The notes: generated by a model not told the origin, from the sequence alone. DNA of 7,227 nt from JACPNA01 sp964429715 (GCA_964429715.1 CAYSCV010000069.1:1-7227); one strand, 5' to 3'; counted from the first letter of the stretch, positions 1 through 6,560 are shown. Translations and numbers: made by a program.

Positions 1-100
1 ACTACAATCAAAAATAATAAATACAAAAAAAACAAAAAAATAGAATAAACAAAACAATTACAAGAGCCAAATTACAATTGAAAAACAAACCGTACAAACA

Positions 101-817
101 ATGATTGAAGGAGGCAAAGCGACCGCTGCGCCGCCATTAGGACCAGCCTTAGGTCCAACTGGTGTAAATATTGGCTTAGTTATCGCTGAAATCAACAAAA
201 AAACAGCGGATATGAAAGGAATGCAAGTTCCCGTAAAAGTAATGATTGATACCGAAACAAAAACATTCAGTATTGAAATTGGAACACCCCCCGCCTCTGC
301 ATTGATCAAAAAAGAAGCAGGAGTTGAAAAAGCCGCATCAAATCCTCTGCAAGAAAAAGTTGCCGATCTCAAAATTCAGCAAGTCATTAAAATTGCTAAA
401 ATTAAAGAAGACTCATTATTAGGAAAAGACTTGAAAGCCAAAGTACGTGAAATTGTCGGCAGTTGTCAATCCATGGGAATCCTTGTAGAAGGAATGCCCG
501 CCCCAGAAGCATTAAAAGCTATTGCCGCAGGAAAATTTGATGCTCAAATCGCTTCCGGAAGAACTGAATTGACTGCTGAAGAAATTAAACAATTAGAAGT
601 AGAAAAGAAACACTTACACGAAGAAATCGAAAGACGAAGAACAGAATTCGAAGCCAAAGCTAAGCAAATCATGAAAGAAATGGAAGGCAAAGAAAGCAAG
701 AAAATCAGAAGTGTCATGGCCGAAGCCGGCATTCCAGCCAAAATCATGGACGAGCTTGTACCACCAGAGAAGAAAGAATCTGCCGCCGCAGGTGGCGCCA
801 AAGGTGGAAAGAAATAA
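101..817 (+). CDS. rpl11: Large-subunit ribosomal protein L11 (uL11), with C-terminal extension
   Basis: Ribosomal protein uL11 forms the base of the L7/L12 stalk with 23S rRNA and helps recruit translation factors. Residues 3-20 carry the N-domain glycine/proline motif (GGKATAAPPLGPALGPTG). GMQVPVKV and GTPPASALIKKEAG follow at 40-74. The rRNA-binding C-domain ends with the L11 signature VREIVGSCQSMGILVEG at 115-131. Archaeal L11 is usually about 160 residues; this one is 238. After about residue 152 comes a charged helical stretch (about 157-205), a short IPAKIMDELVP segment (211-221) and an Ala/Gly/Lys-rich tail. ATG 101 is the first canonical start, but it lies only two codons before the conserved GG and would remove the first beta strand. 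In-frame codons back to the stop at 41-43 read like L11, and ATT at 77 (or 71) is a better-fitting though non-canonical start. No clear Shine-Dalgarno site is seen. L1 does not follow. Identity is very secure; the exact start is not. Confidence 0.96.
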   Translation: MIEGGKATAAPPLGPALGPTGVNIGLVIAEINKKTADMKGMQVPVKVMIDTETKTFSIEIGTPPASALIKKEAGVEKAASNPLQEKVADLKIQQVIKIAKIKEDSLLGKDLKAKVREIVGSCQSMGILVEGMPAPEALKAIAAGKFDAQIASGRTELTAEEIKQLEVEKKHLHEEIERRRTEFEAKAKQIMKEMEGKESKKIRSVMAEAGIPAKIMDELVPPEKKESAAAGGAKGGKK

Positions 818-818
818 G

Positions 819-888
819 ATTAAAGAAATTTTCTTTAATTTATTTTCGTTTTTTAATTTTCGATTTTTTTTACTTTTTACTTTTTTTT
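819..888 (+). terminator. T-rich transcription terminator after L11
   Basis: Immediately after the L11 stop there is a near-perfect inverted repeat, ATTAAAGAAA at 819-828 and its complement at 830-839. Four T-runs follow at 849-854, 864-871, 874-878 and 881-888. Archaeal RNA polymerase stops mainly at oligo-T tracts in the coding strand, so this is a strong multi-site terminator for L11. The weak A/T hairpin may be incidental. Confidence 0.8.
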
Positions 889-932
889 CAAAAATCAGAT
901 CTTATTTTGTGTCGAAATTATTCAACTAAAAT

Positions 933-966
933 GGGTTTAATACCCCACAGCTTTGCTGCAATTGGG
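933..966. other. Possible structured element between convergent genes
   Basis: This small G/C-rich patch sits in an otherwise A/T-rich gap. GGGT at 933-936 can pair with ACCC at 942-945 around a 5-nt loop. Alternatively, CAGC at 948-951 pairs with GCTG at 955-958, extended by CCCA at 944-947 with TGGG at 963-966 across a 4-nt bulge. The two foldings share bases 944-945 and exclude each other. It could be a 3'-UTR structure for either flanking gene or chance. No tRNA or box C/D motifs are present. Confidence 0.25.
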
Positions 967-1013
967 ATTTTTACTTTTAAGAGAAGAACAAACAGAACAC
1001 CAAACAAAAAGTT

Positions 1014-3761
1014 CTACCCAAAATACGCCACTTTCTCTTCTTTAATCTGCTTTGCCCGTGCCGAACTAAAATACGACTCCAATTCTTTATACGCCGCTTC
1101 CACATCTTTATCAACCGACGGATGTACTACCTCTAATGCTTTTGTGAAATGCTCCATAGAAACTTCACTAGCATTTATATCTTCTCTCAACGCAATCATC
1201 GCCGCCTCCCGACATACTCCTTCAATATCCGCTCCAACATAACCTTCCGTCAACTCCGCTAACTTATTGATATCAACATTCTTTACCACACTCCTTTCTT
1301 CATCATTCATCTCTTTTAAATAAATCTCAAAAATATTCTTTCGCGCATTTGTATCAGGAATAGGAATATAAATAATACGATCAAATCGACCTTGACGTAA
1401 CAACGCCGGATCGATAATATCTGGTCGATTCGTCGCTGCAATAACAACGACATCATTTAACGCTTCCAATCCATCCATCTCTGTTAACATTTGATTGACC
1501 ATCTTATCATTTACCCTACCACTATCATTCCCCGCTCCTCGGCGTGGCACAAGTGCATCAATCTCATCAAAAAATAAAATCGTCGGCGAAGTTTGTCGTG
1601 CTTTACGAAACACTTCCCTCATCGCTTTCTCACTATCCCCCACCCACTTACTAAGTAGAGACGGCCCATTGATCAAAATAAAATTCGCTTCACTCTCCTT
1701 CGCAACAGCTTTCGCAAGTAACGTCTTTCCTGTACCTGGCGGTCCATACAATAAAATCCCTCTTGGTGGTCTTATACCCATTTTTTTAAACACTTCTGGT
1801 TTATTCAACGGCCATTCGACTGCCTCTTTCAACTTCTCTTTTGTCTCATCAAGTCCACCTACATCAGACCAATTAACATCTGGAGTTTCAACTAATACTT
1901 CCCTCATTGCACTTGGCCGAACCACTTTCAACGCTTCAATAAAATCTTTTTGTGTGATAACTAATTTTTCTAAAATTTCTTTTGGGATTGGATCATCATC
2001 ATTCACACCCTCTAATTTCAATTCAGGTAAAATATGACGTAATACAATCATCGCTGATTCTTTTGCCAACATATTTAAATCAGCACCAACAAACCCATGA
2101 GTTACTTTCGCAATCTCTTTTAAATCTCTTTCAACTCCTTTTCTTTGAGAATTAGAGATTATTACCCCAGTAAGTCCAAAAGTATCTAATTTTATTAAAA
2201 ACTTATTATCTAAATTTTTAGAGAGCTGTGACCTCGGATCATTTATGTTAATTTTTTCTTGTGATTCTCTACGTTTTTTCAAATCTTCAGCAATTTTTAA
2301 TAAAGTATTTTTTTTCTTTGTTAAATCATCTTGTAAATATTTAATTTCATCATATTGCACTTTCAAATCATTTAATCTTTTTTCAAGGCCACGAATTTGT
2401 TCAATTATTGAATAAACTAAATTATTTTCAGTTTTTTTCTTTCTAACTTCTAACTCTAAAATGTTATCATTAATATTTTTAAGTTCCGATCTAATTGAAT
2501 TTAATTTTTCATCTAATGAATCCAAAATTTCTTTTGAGACAATATCAGAATATAAAGAACCTTTCAGCGGCATATTCCGTGTATGAATCTTCAAAATATC
2601 TAATCTCCCTTCCTTATCCGGAACCCCAATCTCAATCTCCCTATCAAATCTGCCCGGTCGTCTAAGTGCAATATCTAATGAATTTGGCATATTTGTTGCC
2701 GCAAGGACAATCACTTTCCCTCGACTCTTCAACCCATCCATCAATCCAAGCAGCTGCGCAACAACTCTTTTTTCCACATCTCCTCGTGTCTCCTCACGCT
2801 TCGTTGCAATTGCATCGATCTCATCGAAAAATATAATCGAAGGCGCATTCTTTTCAGCCTCATCAAACTTATCTCGTAAGTTTTTTTCAGATTCCCCATA
2901 AAACTTCGAAATCACTTCCGGCCCATTGATCACAATAAAATGTGAATTCGTCTCACTAGCAACCGCTTTTGCAAGCAACGTCTTTCCCGTTCCCGGCGGC
3001 CCATGCAATAATACTCCTTTTGGCGCCTCAATACCTAACTTCTCGAAAATCTCCGGATGCTTCAATGGCAGTTCCACCATCTCCCGCACTTTTTTGATCT
3101 CCTCTTTTAAGCCGCCAATATCCTCATAATTCACACCTAAATTTAATCCCTCTTCCTCTTTTAACTCCACCGCTTGCGGATTAAATTCCACCTCAGTTTC
3201 ATTAGCGATAATCACAATTTCTTTGCGCGGGTTCGTATCAACAACCACAAATTTCAAATCTCCAAATCCAAATCCTGCAAACTGTGACTCCATCATCGAA
3301 AAAATATCATTCACATCTGCACTTCCTTGATAATGTGTTCGTCTCCGCCCTCGACCTAAAGAAACAATATCTCCTTTTGCCACTACTTTTCCTAATAACC
3401 CTTGTTTGAATAACTGCGGCGCCGCTTTAATCATCACCCCTTTTGTTGCCGGCGCAATAATCACTTTCTTTGCAATTTTGATATCCGCTTTTCGCACCGT
3501 TACAATTTCTCCAATAGACGTCCGCGCATTTCTTCGAATATTCCCATCCATACGAATAATATTAAGCCCAATATCCCCAGGATACGCTCGATCCACAATC
3601 GCCCCCGTTACTCTCTCACCTTTAATCTCAACAGCATCACCCGGAGCTACCCCAATTTGCTTCATAAAACTAGAATCAACTTTCACAATACCTCGATTAA
3701 CATCATCCTGTACTGCTTCCATTACTTTCAGCTTAATTTCTGGCGGTGCAACTGTCTCCAT
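1014..3761 (-). CDS. cdc48: Cdc48/VCP-family AAA ATPase (VAT-like) with coiled-coil insertion in D1
   Basis: A hexameric ATP-driven protein unfoldase of the Cdc48/p97/VAT family, which in archaea feeds substrates to the proteasome and remodels complexes. Residues 1 to about 190 form the N-domain (double-psi barrel plus the second Cdc48 N subdomain). D1 has Walker A GPPGTGKT at 254-261, pore loop KFYG at 286-289, Walker B FFDEID at 311-316 and arginine fingers R368 and R371. D2 has Walker A GPPGTGKT at 673-680, pore loop KWVG at 705-708, Walker B FFDEID at 730-735 and R789/R792. Both rings look catalytically intact. At 915 residues it is well above the more usual 730-800, because of about 140 extra residues (400-545) in the D1 lid. 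The C-terminus AYFG resembles the proteasome-docking HbYX motif, with Phe in place of Tyr. The ATG at 3761 sits about 26 nt from a TATA box, so the mRNA is probably leaderless. The gene converges on L11. Confidence 0.97.
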   Translation of the reverse strand: METVAPPEIKLKVMEAVQDDVNRGIVKVDSSFMKQIGVAPGDAVEIKGERVTGAIVDRAYPGDIGLNIIRMDGNIRRNARTSIGEIVTVRKADIKIAKKVIIAPATKGVMIKAAPQLFKQGLLGKVVAKGDIVSLGRGRRRTHYQGSADVNDIFSMMESQFAGFGFGDLKFVVVDTNPRKEIVIIANETEVEFNPQAVELKEEEGLNLGVNYEDIGGLKEEIKKVREMVELPLKHPEIFEKLGIEAPKGVLLHGPPGTGKTLLAKAVASETNSHFIVINGPEVISKFYGESEKNLRDKFDEAEKNAPSIIFFDEIDAIATKREETRGDVEKRVVAQLLGLMDGLKSRGKVIVLAATNMPNSLDIALRRPGRFDREIEIGVPDKEGRLDILKIHTRNMPLKGSLYSDIVSKEILDSLDEKLNSIRSELKNINDNILELEVRKKKTENNLVYSIIEQIRGLEKRLNDLKVQYDEIKYLQDDLTKKKNTLLKIAEDLKKRRESQEKININDPRSQLSKNLDNKFLIKLDTFGLTGVIISNSQRKGVERDLKEIAKVTHGFVGADLNMLAKESAMIVLRHILPELKLEGVNDDDPIPKEILEKLVITQKDFIEALKVVRPSAMREVLVETPDVNWSDVGGLDETKEKLKEAVEWPLNKPEVFKKMGIRPPRGILLYGPPGTGKTLLAKAVAKESEANFILINGPSLLSKWVGDSEKAMREVFRKARQTSPTILFFDEIDALVPRRGAGNDSGRVNDKMVNQMLTEMDGLEALNDVVVIAATNRPDIIDPALLRQGRFDRIIYIPIPDTNARKNIFEIYLKEMNDEERSVVKNVDINKLAELTEGYVGADIEGVCREAAMIALREDINASEVSMEHFTKALEVVHPSVDKDVEAAYKELESYFSSARAKQIKEEKVAYFG
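2127..2564 (-). other. Coiled-coil insertion encoded within cdc48 (D1 small subdomain)
   Basis: This segment encodes residues 400-545 of the Cdc48-like protein. Canonical family members go from HTRNMPL to the D-L-E-E-I-A helix through a loop of about four residues; here about 146 residues lie between HTRNMPL (393-399) and DLKEIAKVTHGFVGADL (546-562). Hydrophobic residues follow unbroken 3-4 heptad spacing at 413, 416, 420, 423, 427, 430, 434, 437 and again at 452, 456, 459, 463, 466, 470, 473. Together these suggest a helical hairpin or one long coiled coil, followed by a less regular 40-residue stretch. GC in bases 2281-2520 is about 20% by hand count, against 43-50% in two counted flanking stretches. 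The frame is uninterrupted. It is not an intein: no splice-junction Cys or Asn is present, and known archaeal Cdc48 inteins sit elsewhere. Confidence 0.88.
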
Positions 3762-3783
3762 CTAATCATCCACAGAACATTCA

Positions 3784-3791
3784 TTTATAAA
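3784..3791 (-). promoter_or_regulatory. TATA box of the cdc48 gene (leaderless)
   Basis: TTTATAAA, preceded on the minus strand by a purine-containing CATAAGG stretch that could act as BRE. Its centre is about 26-27 nt from the A of the ATG at 3761, the usual archaeal TATA-to-TSS distance, so transcription should begin at or within a few bases of the start codon. It lies in the 55-nt gap after the upstream channel gene, giving cdc48 its own promoter. Confidence 0.7.
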
Positions 3792-3816
3792 CCTTATGGT
3801 ACTCTAAAATCGAGTT

Positions 3817-4722
3817 TTAACGACGCATAACTCTCGCTTTATCTGACCCATAACTATGCACCAACGCTTCCTGGATCTGCTTCACAACTTTAGAATTCTG
3901 CGCACATAAATCCTCTACTTTTTGCTCTTGCACAATATCTAACAACTTCACTTTCTCAAACAACAACGTATCAAACTGCATCACTTTCTGAATCATCCCA
4001 ACCGTTAAATCCCTTCTCCACTCCTGCCGACTATGATTCAACGCCACAATCAACTCATGCAGCTTTTCCAATGAATGAATCACACTGCTAAAAATCAATT
4101 CCGTATTCACCGAATCAACCACTTTTGTAAATATCGCCCCCTCTTCCGGTTTTTCTACTATCTGCTCAATCTCTTGCAATGTATCCACTAAAGGTACAAT
4201 GTAAATATAAATATCATGCACTTCTCGTTTCGTAATCACCCTCTCCTCTATCCGCGGTAAAATCCTGCTAATATTCTGACGAAATAATAATAACGAAGAT
4301 CTCAGTCGATTAATCTTCTCATAAAACGAAATCTCATACACCTCAGATAAAATAATATCCTGCTTAATTGACACCAATTTAGACGTCACCACCGCAAGCA
4401 AAAGCAGCCCTAATATCACTTGAAAAATCGCCACAATTTTAAAATTTCCCACAGGGGTAATATCCCCAAACCCCGTTGTCGTCGCCGTAATAAAACTAAA
4501 ATAGATATGATCCATAAACTTCACAACGGGCTTTTGAAATATCGAAGAATACAAATACGAACTATTATCTGCAAAAAAATAATACACAAATCCAAAACAC
4601 ATTACCGCCGTAAGCCATAACAAAAAAATATCCACAAACGTAAACTTATCAAAATAATAATTCCACTTATTTCTCTTTAGCTTCATATACCAATCATTTA
4701 AAGGTACAACTTTTTGAAACAT
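3817..4722 (-). CDS. Two-transmembrane potassium-type ion channel with helical cytoplasmic tail
   Basis: A pore-forming membrane protein of the two-pore-helix potassium channel type (Ion_trans_2 family), expected to assemble as a tetramer in the cytoplasmic membrane. A basic N-terminus (13-20) is followed by TM1 at about 29-50. The pore helix lies at about 70-80, the selectivity filter is TTTGFGD at 81-87, and TM2 is at about 93-115. The filter has GFG rather than the commoner GYG, a variant known in potassium channels. The remaining 185 residues or so are predicted soluble and mostly helical. I see no Rossmann-type RCK/TrkA_N nucleotide motif (GxGxxG), so the usual gating domain is missing and the tail is unrecognised. 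The start ATG at 4722 has a purine-rich Shine-Dalgarno-like site upstream. It is divergent from the phosphodiesterase gene. Channel identity is secure; ion selectivity is inferred from the filter, and the ligand or gating signal is unknown. Confidence 0.9.
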   Translation of the reverse strand: MFQKVVPLNDWYMKLKRNKWNYYFDKFTFVDIFLLWLTAVMCFGFVYYFFADNSSYLYSSIFQKPVVKFMDHIYFSFITATTTGFGDITPVGNFKIVAIFQVILGLLLLAVVTSKLVSIKQDIILSEVYEISFYEKINRLRSSLLLFRQNISRILPRIEERVITKREVHDIYIYIVPLVDTLQEIEQIVEKPEEGAIFTKVVDSVNTELIFSSVIHSLEKLHELIVALNHSRQEWRRDLTVGMIQKVMQFDTLLFEKVKLLDIVQEQKVEDLCAQNSKVVKQIQEALVHSYGSDKARVMRR

Positions 4723-4728
4723 CTTTTT

Positions 4729-4737
4729 CTCTCCCTC
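4729..4737 (-). promoter_or_regulatory. Shine-Dalgarno-like site of the channel gene
   Basis: GAGGGAGAG on the minus strand, ending 6 nt before the ATG at 4722. It supports that start, and implies this transcript has a leader, unlike cdc48 and the divergent phosphodiesterase gene. Confidence 0.6.
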
Positions 4738-4773
4738 TTTTTTACAACCAAATTCCTAAGACTAGTACAACCA

Positions 4774-4798
4774 TTTATAAATATCAGCAAATTTATAA
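4774..4798. promoter_or_regulatory. Divergent promoter with palindromic TATA box
   Basis: TTTATAAA at 4774-4781 is its own reverse complement, so it can serve both directions. On the plus strand its centre is about 26 nt from ATG 4804, giving a leaderless phosphodiesterase mRNA. On the minus strand the same spacing puts the start near 4752, giving the channel gene a leader of about 30 nt that includes its Shine-Dalgarno site. A second, weaker TTTATAA lies at 4792-4798. Which box serves which direction cannot be decided from sequence alone. Confidence 0.65.
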
Positions 4799-4803
4799 GC
4801 TTT

Positions 4804-6036
4804 ATGGTGCGTAGAAAAGATAATCTCAAAAGCCAAAACCAACTTCAACAATACGTTCTTCCAAATTATAACCAAAACAATGTTGTAAACCTCATGAGCT
4901 CCCTCTGTCACGCTTTAAACATCTCCTCCCCACACCCAATTCTCCCCTCCCTTCCCCCTGAAAAAATAAAACAATATAAAAATATCATCTTCTGCATCAT
5001 TGATGGCTTAGGCTACGATAATCTCCTAAAACAACCAAAAGAGAATATTCTTAAAAGACACACCCTCACTTCTTTAACAACTATATTTCCCTCAACCACC
5101 GCTGCCGCTATAACAACGTATCTCAGCGGTCTCACACCACAAGAACATGGAAATTTATCATGGTTCATGTACCTGCAAGAAAAAAAAGACATCATCGCCA
5201 TTCTGCCAGGAAAAAATCGCCAGCATAAAAAAATACACTACTCCCCTAAAGCTCTTCAATTCCCACAGAGTATATTCACAAAACTCCATAACATCAACTC
5301 TCCACGTCAAACATACATCATCACCAAAAAAGACATCATCAACACCACATATAATAAATATTTTGGCAAACATGCAGAAACAAAAGGATATAAAACCCTC
5401 TCAAGCTTCATCAACAAAATAAGTGAAACGGTTAAACGTAATCAACAACCAAAATATATCTACGCCTACTGGTCAGAATTTGATGCACTCTCCCACAAAT
5501 ACGGCAAAACCCATCCCAAAACCCAACAACATCTCCAACAACTAACCAGCCAATTCCAACTCCTCCATAAAAAACTTCAACACACAAATACTCTTCTTAT
5601 CATCACCGCTGATCACGGCCAGATAGTCTCATCAGAATCACAAACCATCCACTTAGAAAAACATCCTCTACTTCAACAATGCCTCTCAACCTATTTGAGC
5701 GGCGAACATCGCGCCGCTTTCTGCCATGTCCTCCCCCACAAACGCCAGCAATTTGAACAATACGTCAAACACAAACTCCAAAAATACTGCACACTGCACA
5801 AACCAACCGATCTTCTAAACCAAAACCTCTTCGGCTCAATCACCCCACATACACCCATTCACCTCGAAACCATTAATCGCCTTGGCAACTACATCCTCCT
5901 CTTCAAAAAGAACTACATCATCCGTCAAACCATTCCCGAAGACGAAAAAAAGAAACCACAGTATGGCCATCACGGAGGCTTAAGCACAGAAGAAATGCTG
6001 GTGCCATTGATTAAAATGGAATTTGCTAAGAAGTAA
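4804..6036 (+). CDS. Type I phosphodiesterase / nucleotide pyrophosphatase family protein (alkaline phosphatase superfamily)
   Basis: A two-metal hydrolase of the alkaline phosphatase superfamily (PF01663-like), cleaving phosphate mono- or diesters; the substrate cannot be told from sequence. All expected catalytic positions are visible in the 410-residue product. These are D67 in IIDGLGYD, nucleophile T99 in FPSTTAAAITT followed by SGLTPQEHG, D227 and H231 in EFDALSHKYG, D270/H271 in ADHGQ, and H390 in YGHHGGLSTEEMLVPL. The 22-residue block 95-116 lines up without gaps with the nucleophile block of eukaryotic NPPs as I recall it. No signal peptide or membrane segment is seen from this start, so it is probably cytoplasmic. 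ATG 4804 is chosen because a TATA box lies 26 nt upstream; a longer in-frame start (TTG at 4714) would read through the promoter and into the channel gene. The coding strand is extremely poor in G, and the protein is rich in Gln, His, Lys, Asn and Thr. Confidence 0.9.
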   Translation: MVRRKDNLKSQNQLQQYVLPNYNQNNVVNLMSSLCHALNISSPHPILPSLPPEKIKQYKNIIFCIIDGLGYDNLLKQPKENILKRHTLTSLTTIFPSTTAAAITTYLSGLTPQEHGNLSWFMYLQEKKDIIAILPGKNRQHKKIHYSPKALQFPQSIFTKLHNINSPRQTYIITKKDIINTTYNKYFGKHAETKGYKTLSSFINKISETVKRNQQPKYIYAYWSEFDALSHKYGKTHPKTQQHLQQLTSQFQLLHKKLQHTNTLLIITADHGQIVSSESQTIHLEKHPLLQQCLSTYLSGEHRAAFCHVLPHKRQQFEQYVKHKLQKYCTLHKPTDLLNQNLFGSITPHTPIHLETINRLGNYILLFKKNYIIRQTIPEDEKKKPQYGHHGGLSTEEMLVPLIKMEFAKK

Positions 6037-6081
6037 ATTAAATTATAACCAAATAAAATAATAAAGTAAAACAATAAAATT

Positions 6082-6090
6082 AAAAAAAAA
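6082..6090 (-). terminator. Oligo-T terminator of the 6103-6555 gene
   Basis: A run of nine T on the minus strand begins 12 nt past the stop codon at 6103 and continues into a T-rich stretch. This is a typical archaeal terminator. The convergent plus-strand gene ending at 6036 has no comparable T-run before it meets this gene; the nearest is T5 at about 6113-6117. Confidence 0.65.
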
Positions 6091-6102
6091 GAAACTAACC
6101 CC

Positions 6103-6555
6103 CTACTTCTCCTTTTTCTTCTCAACCGCCGCAGGTGCCTGCCCTGTCACTGGATTTGCTTTAATCTTCGGCAATGGCAACGGACTTGGCAAATTCACTT
6201 CCTCACTAATTTTAATCGCTTGAATATTTCCTTTATGCAACGCCGCATTTGCTACTTGCTCCATAATATCCATTGGCACACGCTTATTCTTATCCCAGCT
6301 TGCTTTAATCTCCTTCACTCTCTTCTCATCTTCTAAGAATAATACTTGACCTTCCACAGCAATCTTACCTAAATCCGGTTCATATTCACACACAAACGAA
6401 AACGTGAATTTCAATCCCCGCTTCCCCTGCACCCCAAAATCCATCTCTTCCACATTCATCAAAGAAACATTATTATTAATATTTACTTGACCTGGCTTCG
6501 CATTCAAGTTTCTATCCGCATACACTTTATGTATATTTATTTTTACAATACCCAT
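6103..6555 (-). CDS. Small conserved-looking archaeal protein, possibly SecB-like fold
   Basis: A 150-residue soluble protein whose function I do not know. Residues 1-36 and 48-76 look like beta strands (alternating polar/hydrophobic FTFSFVCEYEP, KIAVEGQVLFLED). A helical region follows at about 78-120, containing W87 and a long helix around 94-108. Then comes a proline-rich LPSPLPLPKI segment (122-131) and a Lys/Ala/Pro tail. This order, strands then a helix then a P-x-L-x-L-P segment, recalls SecB-type export chaperones, and similar small proteins occur in DPANN genomes as far as I remember. The SecB link is a weak inference. The ATG at 6555 is preferred over an in-frame GTG at 6564, because GGTGG overlapping that GTG makes a good Shine-Dalgarno site 5 nt upstream of the ATG. 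It has its own promoter and terminator. Confidence 0.82.
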   Translation of the reverse strand: MGIVKINIHKVYADRNLNAKPGQVNINNNVSLMNVEEMDFGVQGKRGLKFTFSFVCEYEPDLGKIAVEGQVLFLEDEKRVKEIKASWDKNKRVPMDIMEQVANAALHKGNIQAIKISEEVNLPSPLPLPKIKANPVTGQAPAAVEKKKEK

Positions 6556-6560
6556 AATAA

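Noticed and set aside
58..372. A 104-codon minus-strand open frame opposite L11
   Set aside because: It is entirely antisense to conserved L11 codons and shows no family resemblance.
900..1013. A tRNA or box C/D guide RNA in the gap after L11
   Set aside because: No cloverleaf, TTCGANNC-type T-loop, or RTGATGA/CTGA boxes could be found; only short hairpins are present.
1495..2037. A 180-codon open frame on the plus strand opposite Cdc48 D2
   Set aside because: It is antisense to a strongly conserved gene, has no recognisable domain or promoter, and is explained as a shadow of biased codon use. The same applies to the open frames opposite the Cdc48 N-domain (3406-3765) and D1 Walker A (2926-3129).
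2127..2564. The Cdc48 insertion as an intein or intron
   Set aside because: There is no N-terminal Cys/Ser with a C-terminal His-Asn junction and no homing-endonuclease motif. The site is a surface loop rather than a Walker motif, and the sequence is a continuous coiled-coil frame.
4714..4803. A 30-residue longer N-terminus for the phosphodiesterase, starting at TTG 4714
   Set aside because: It would translate through the divergent promoter and overlap the first codons of the channel gene. A TATA box at exact leaderless spacing supports ATG 4804.
5147..5422. A 91-codon plus-strand frame inside the phosphodiesterase gene
   Set aside because: It overlaps the conserved gene in another frame, is low in complexity, and has no supporting start signals.
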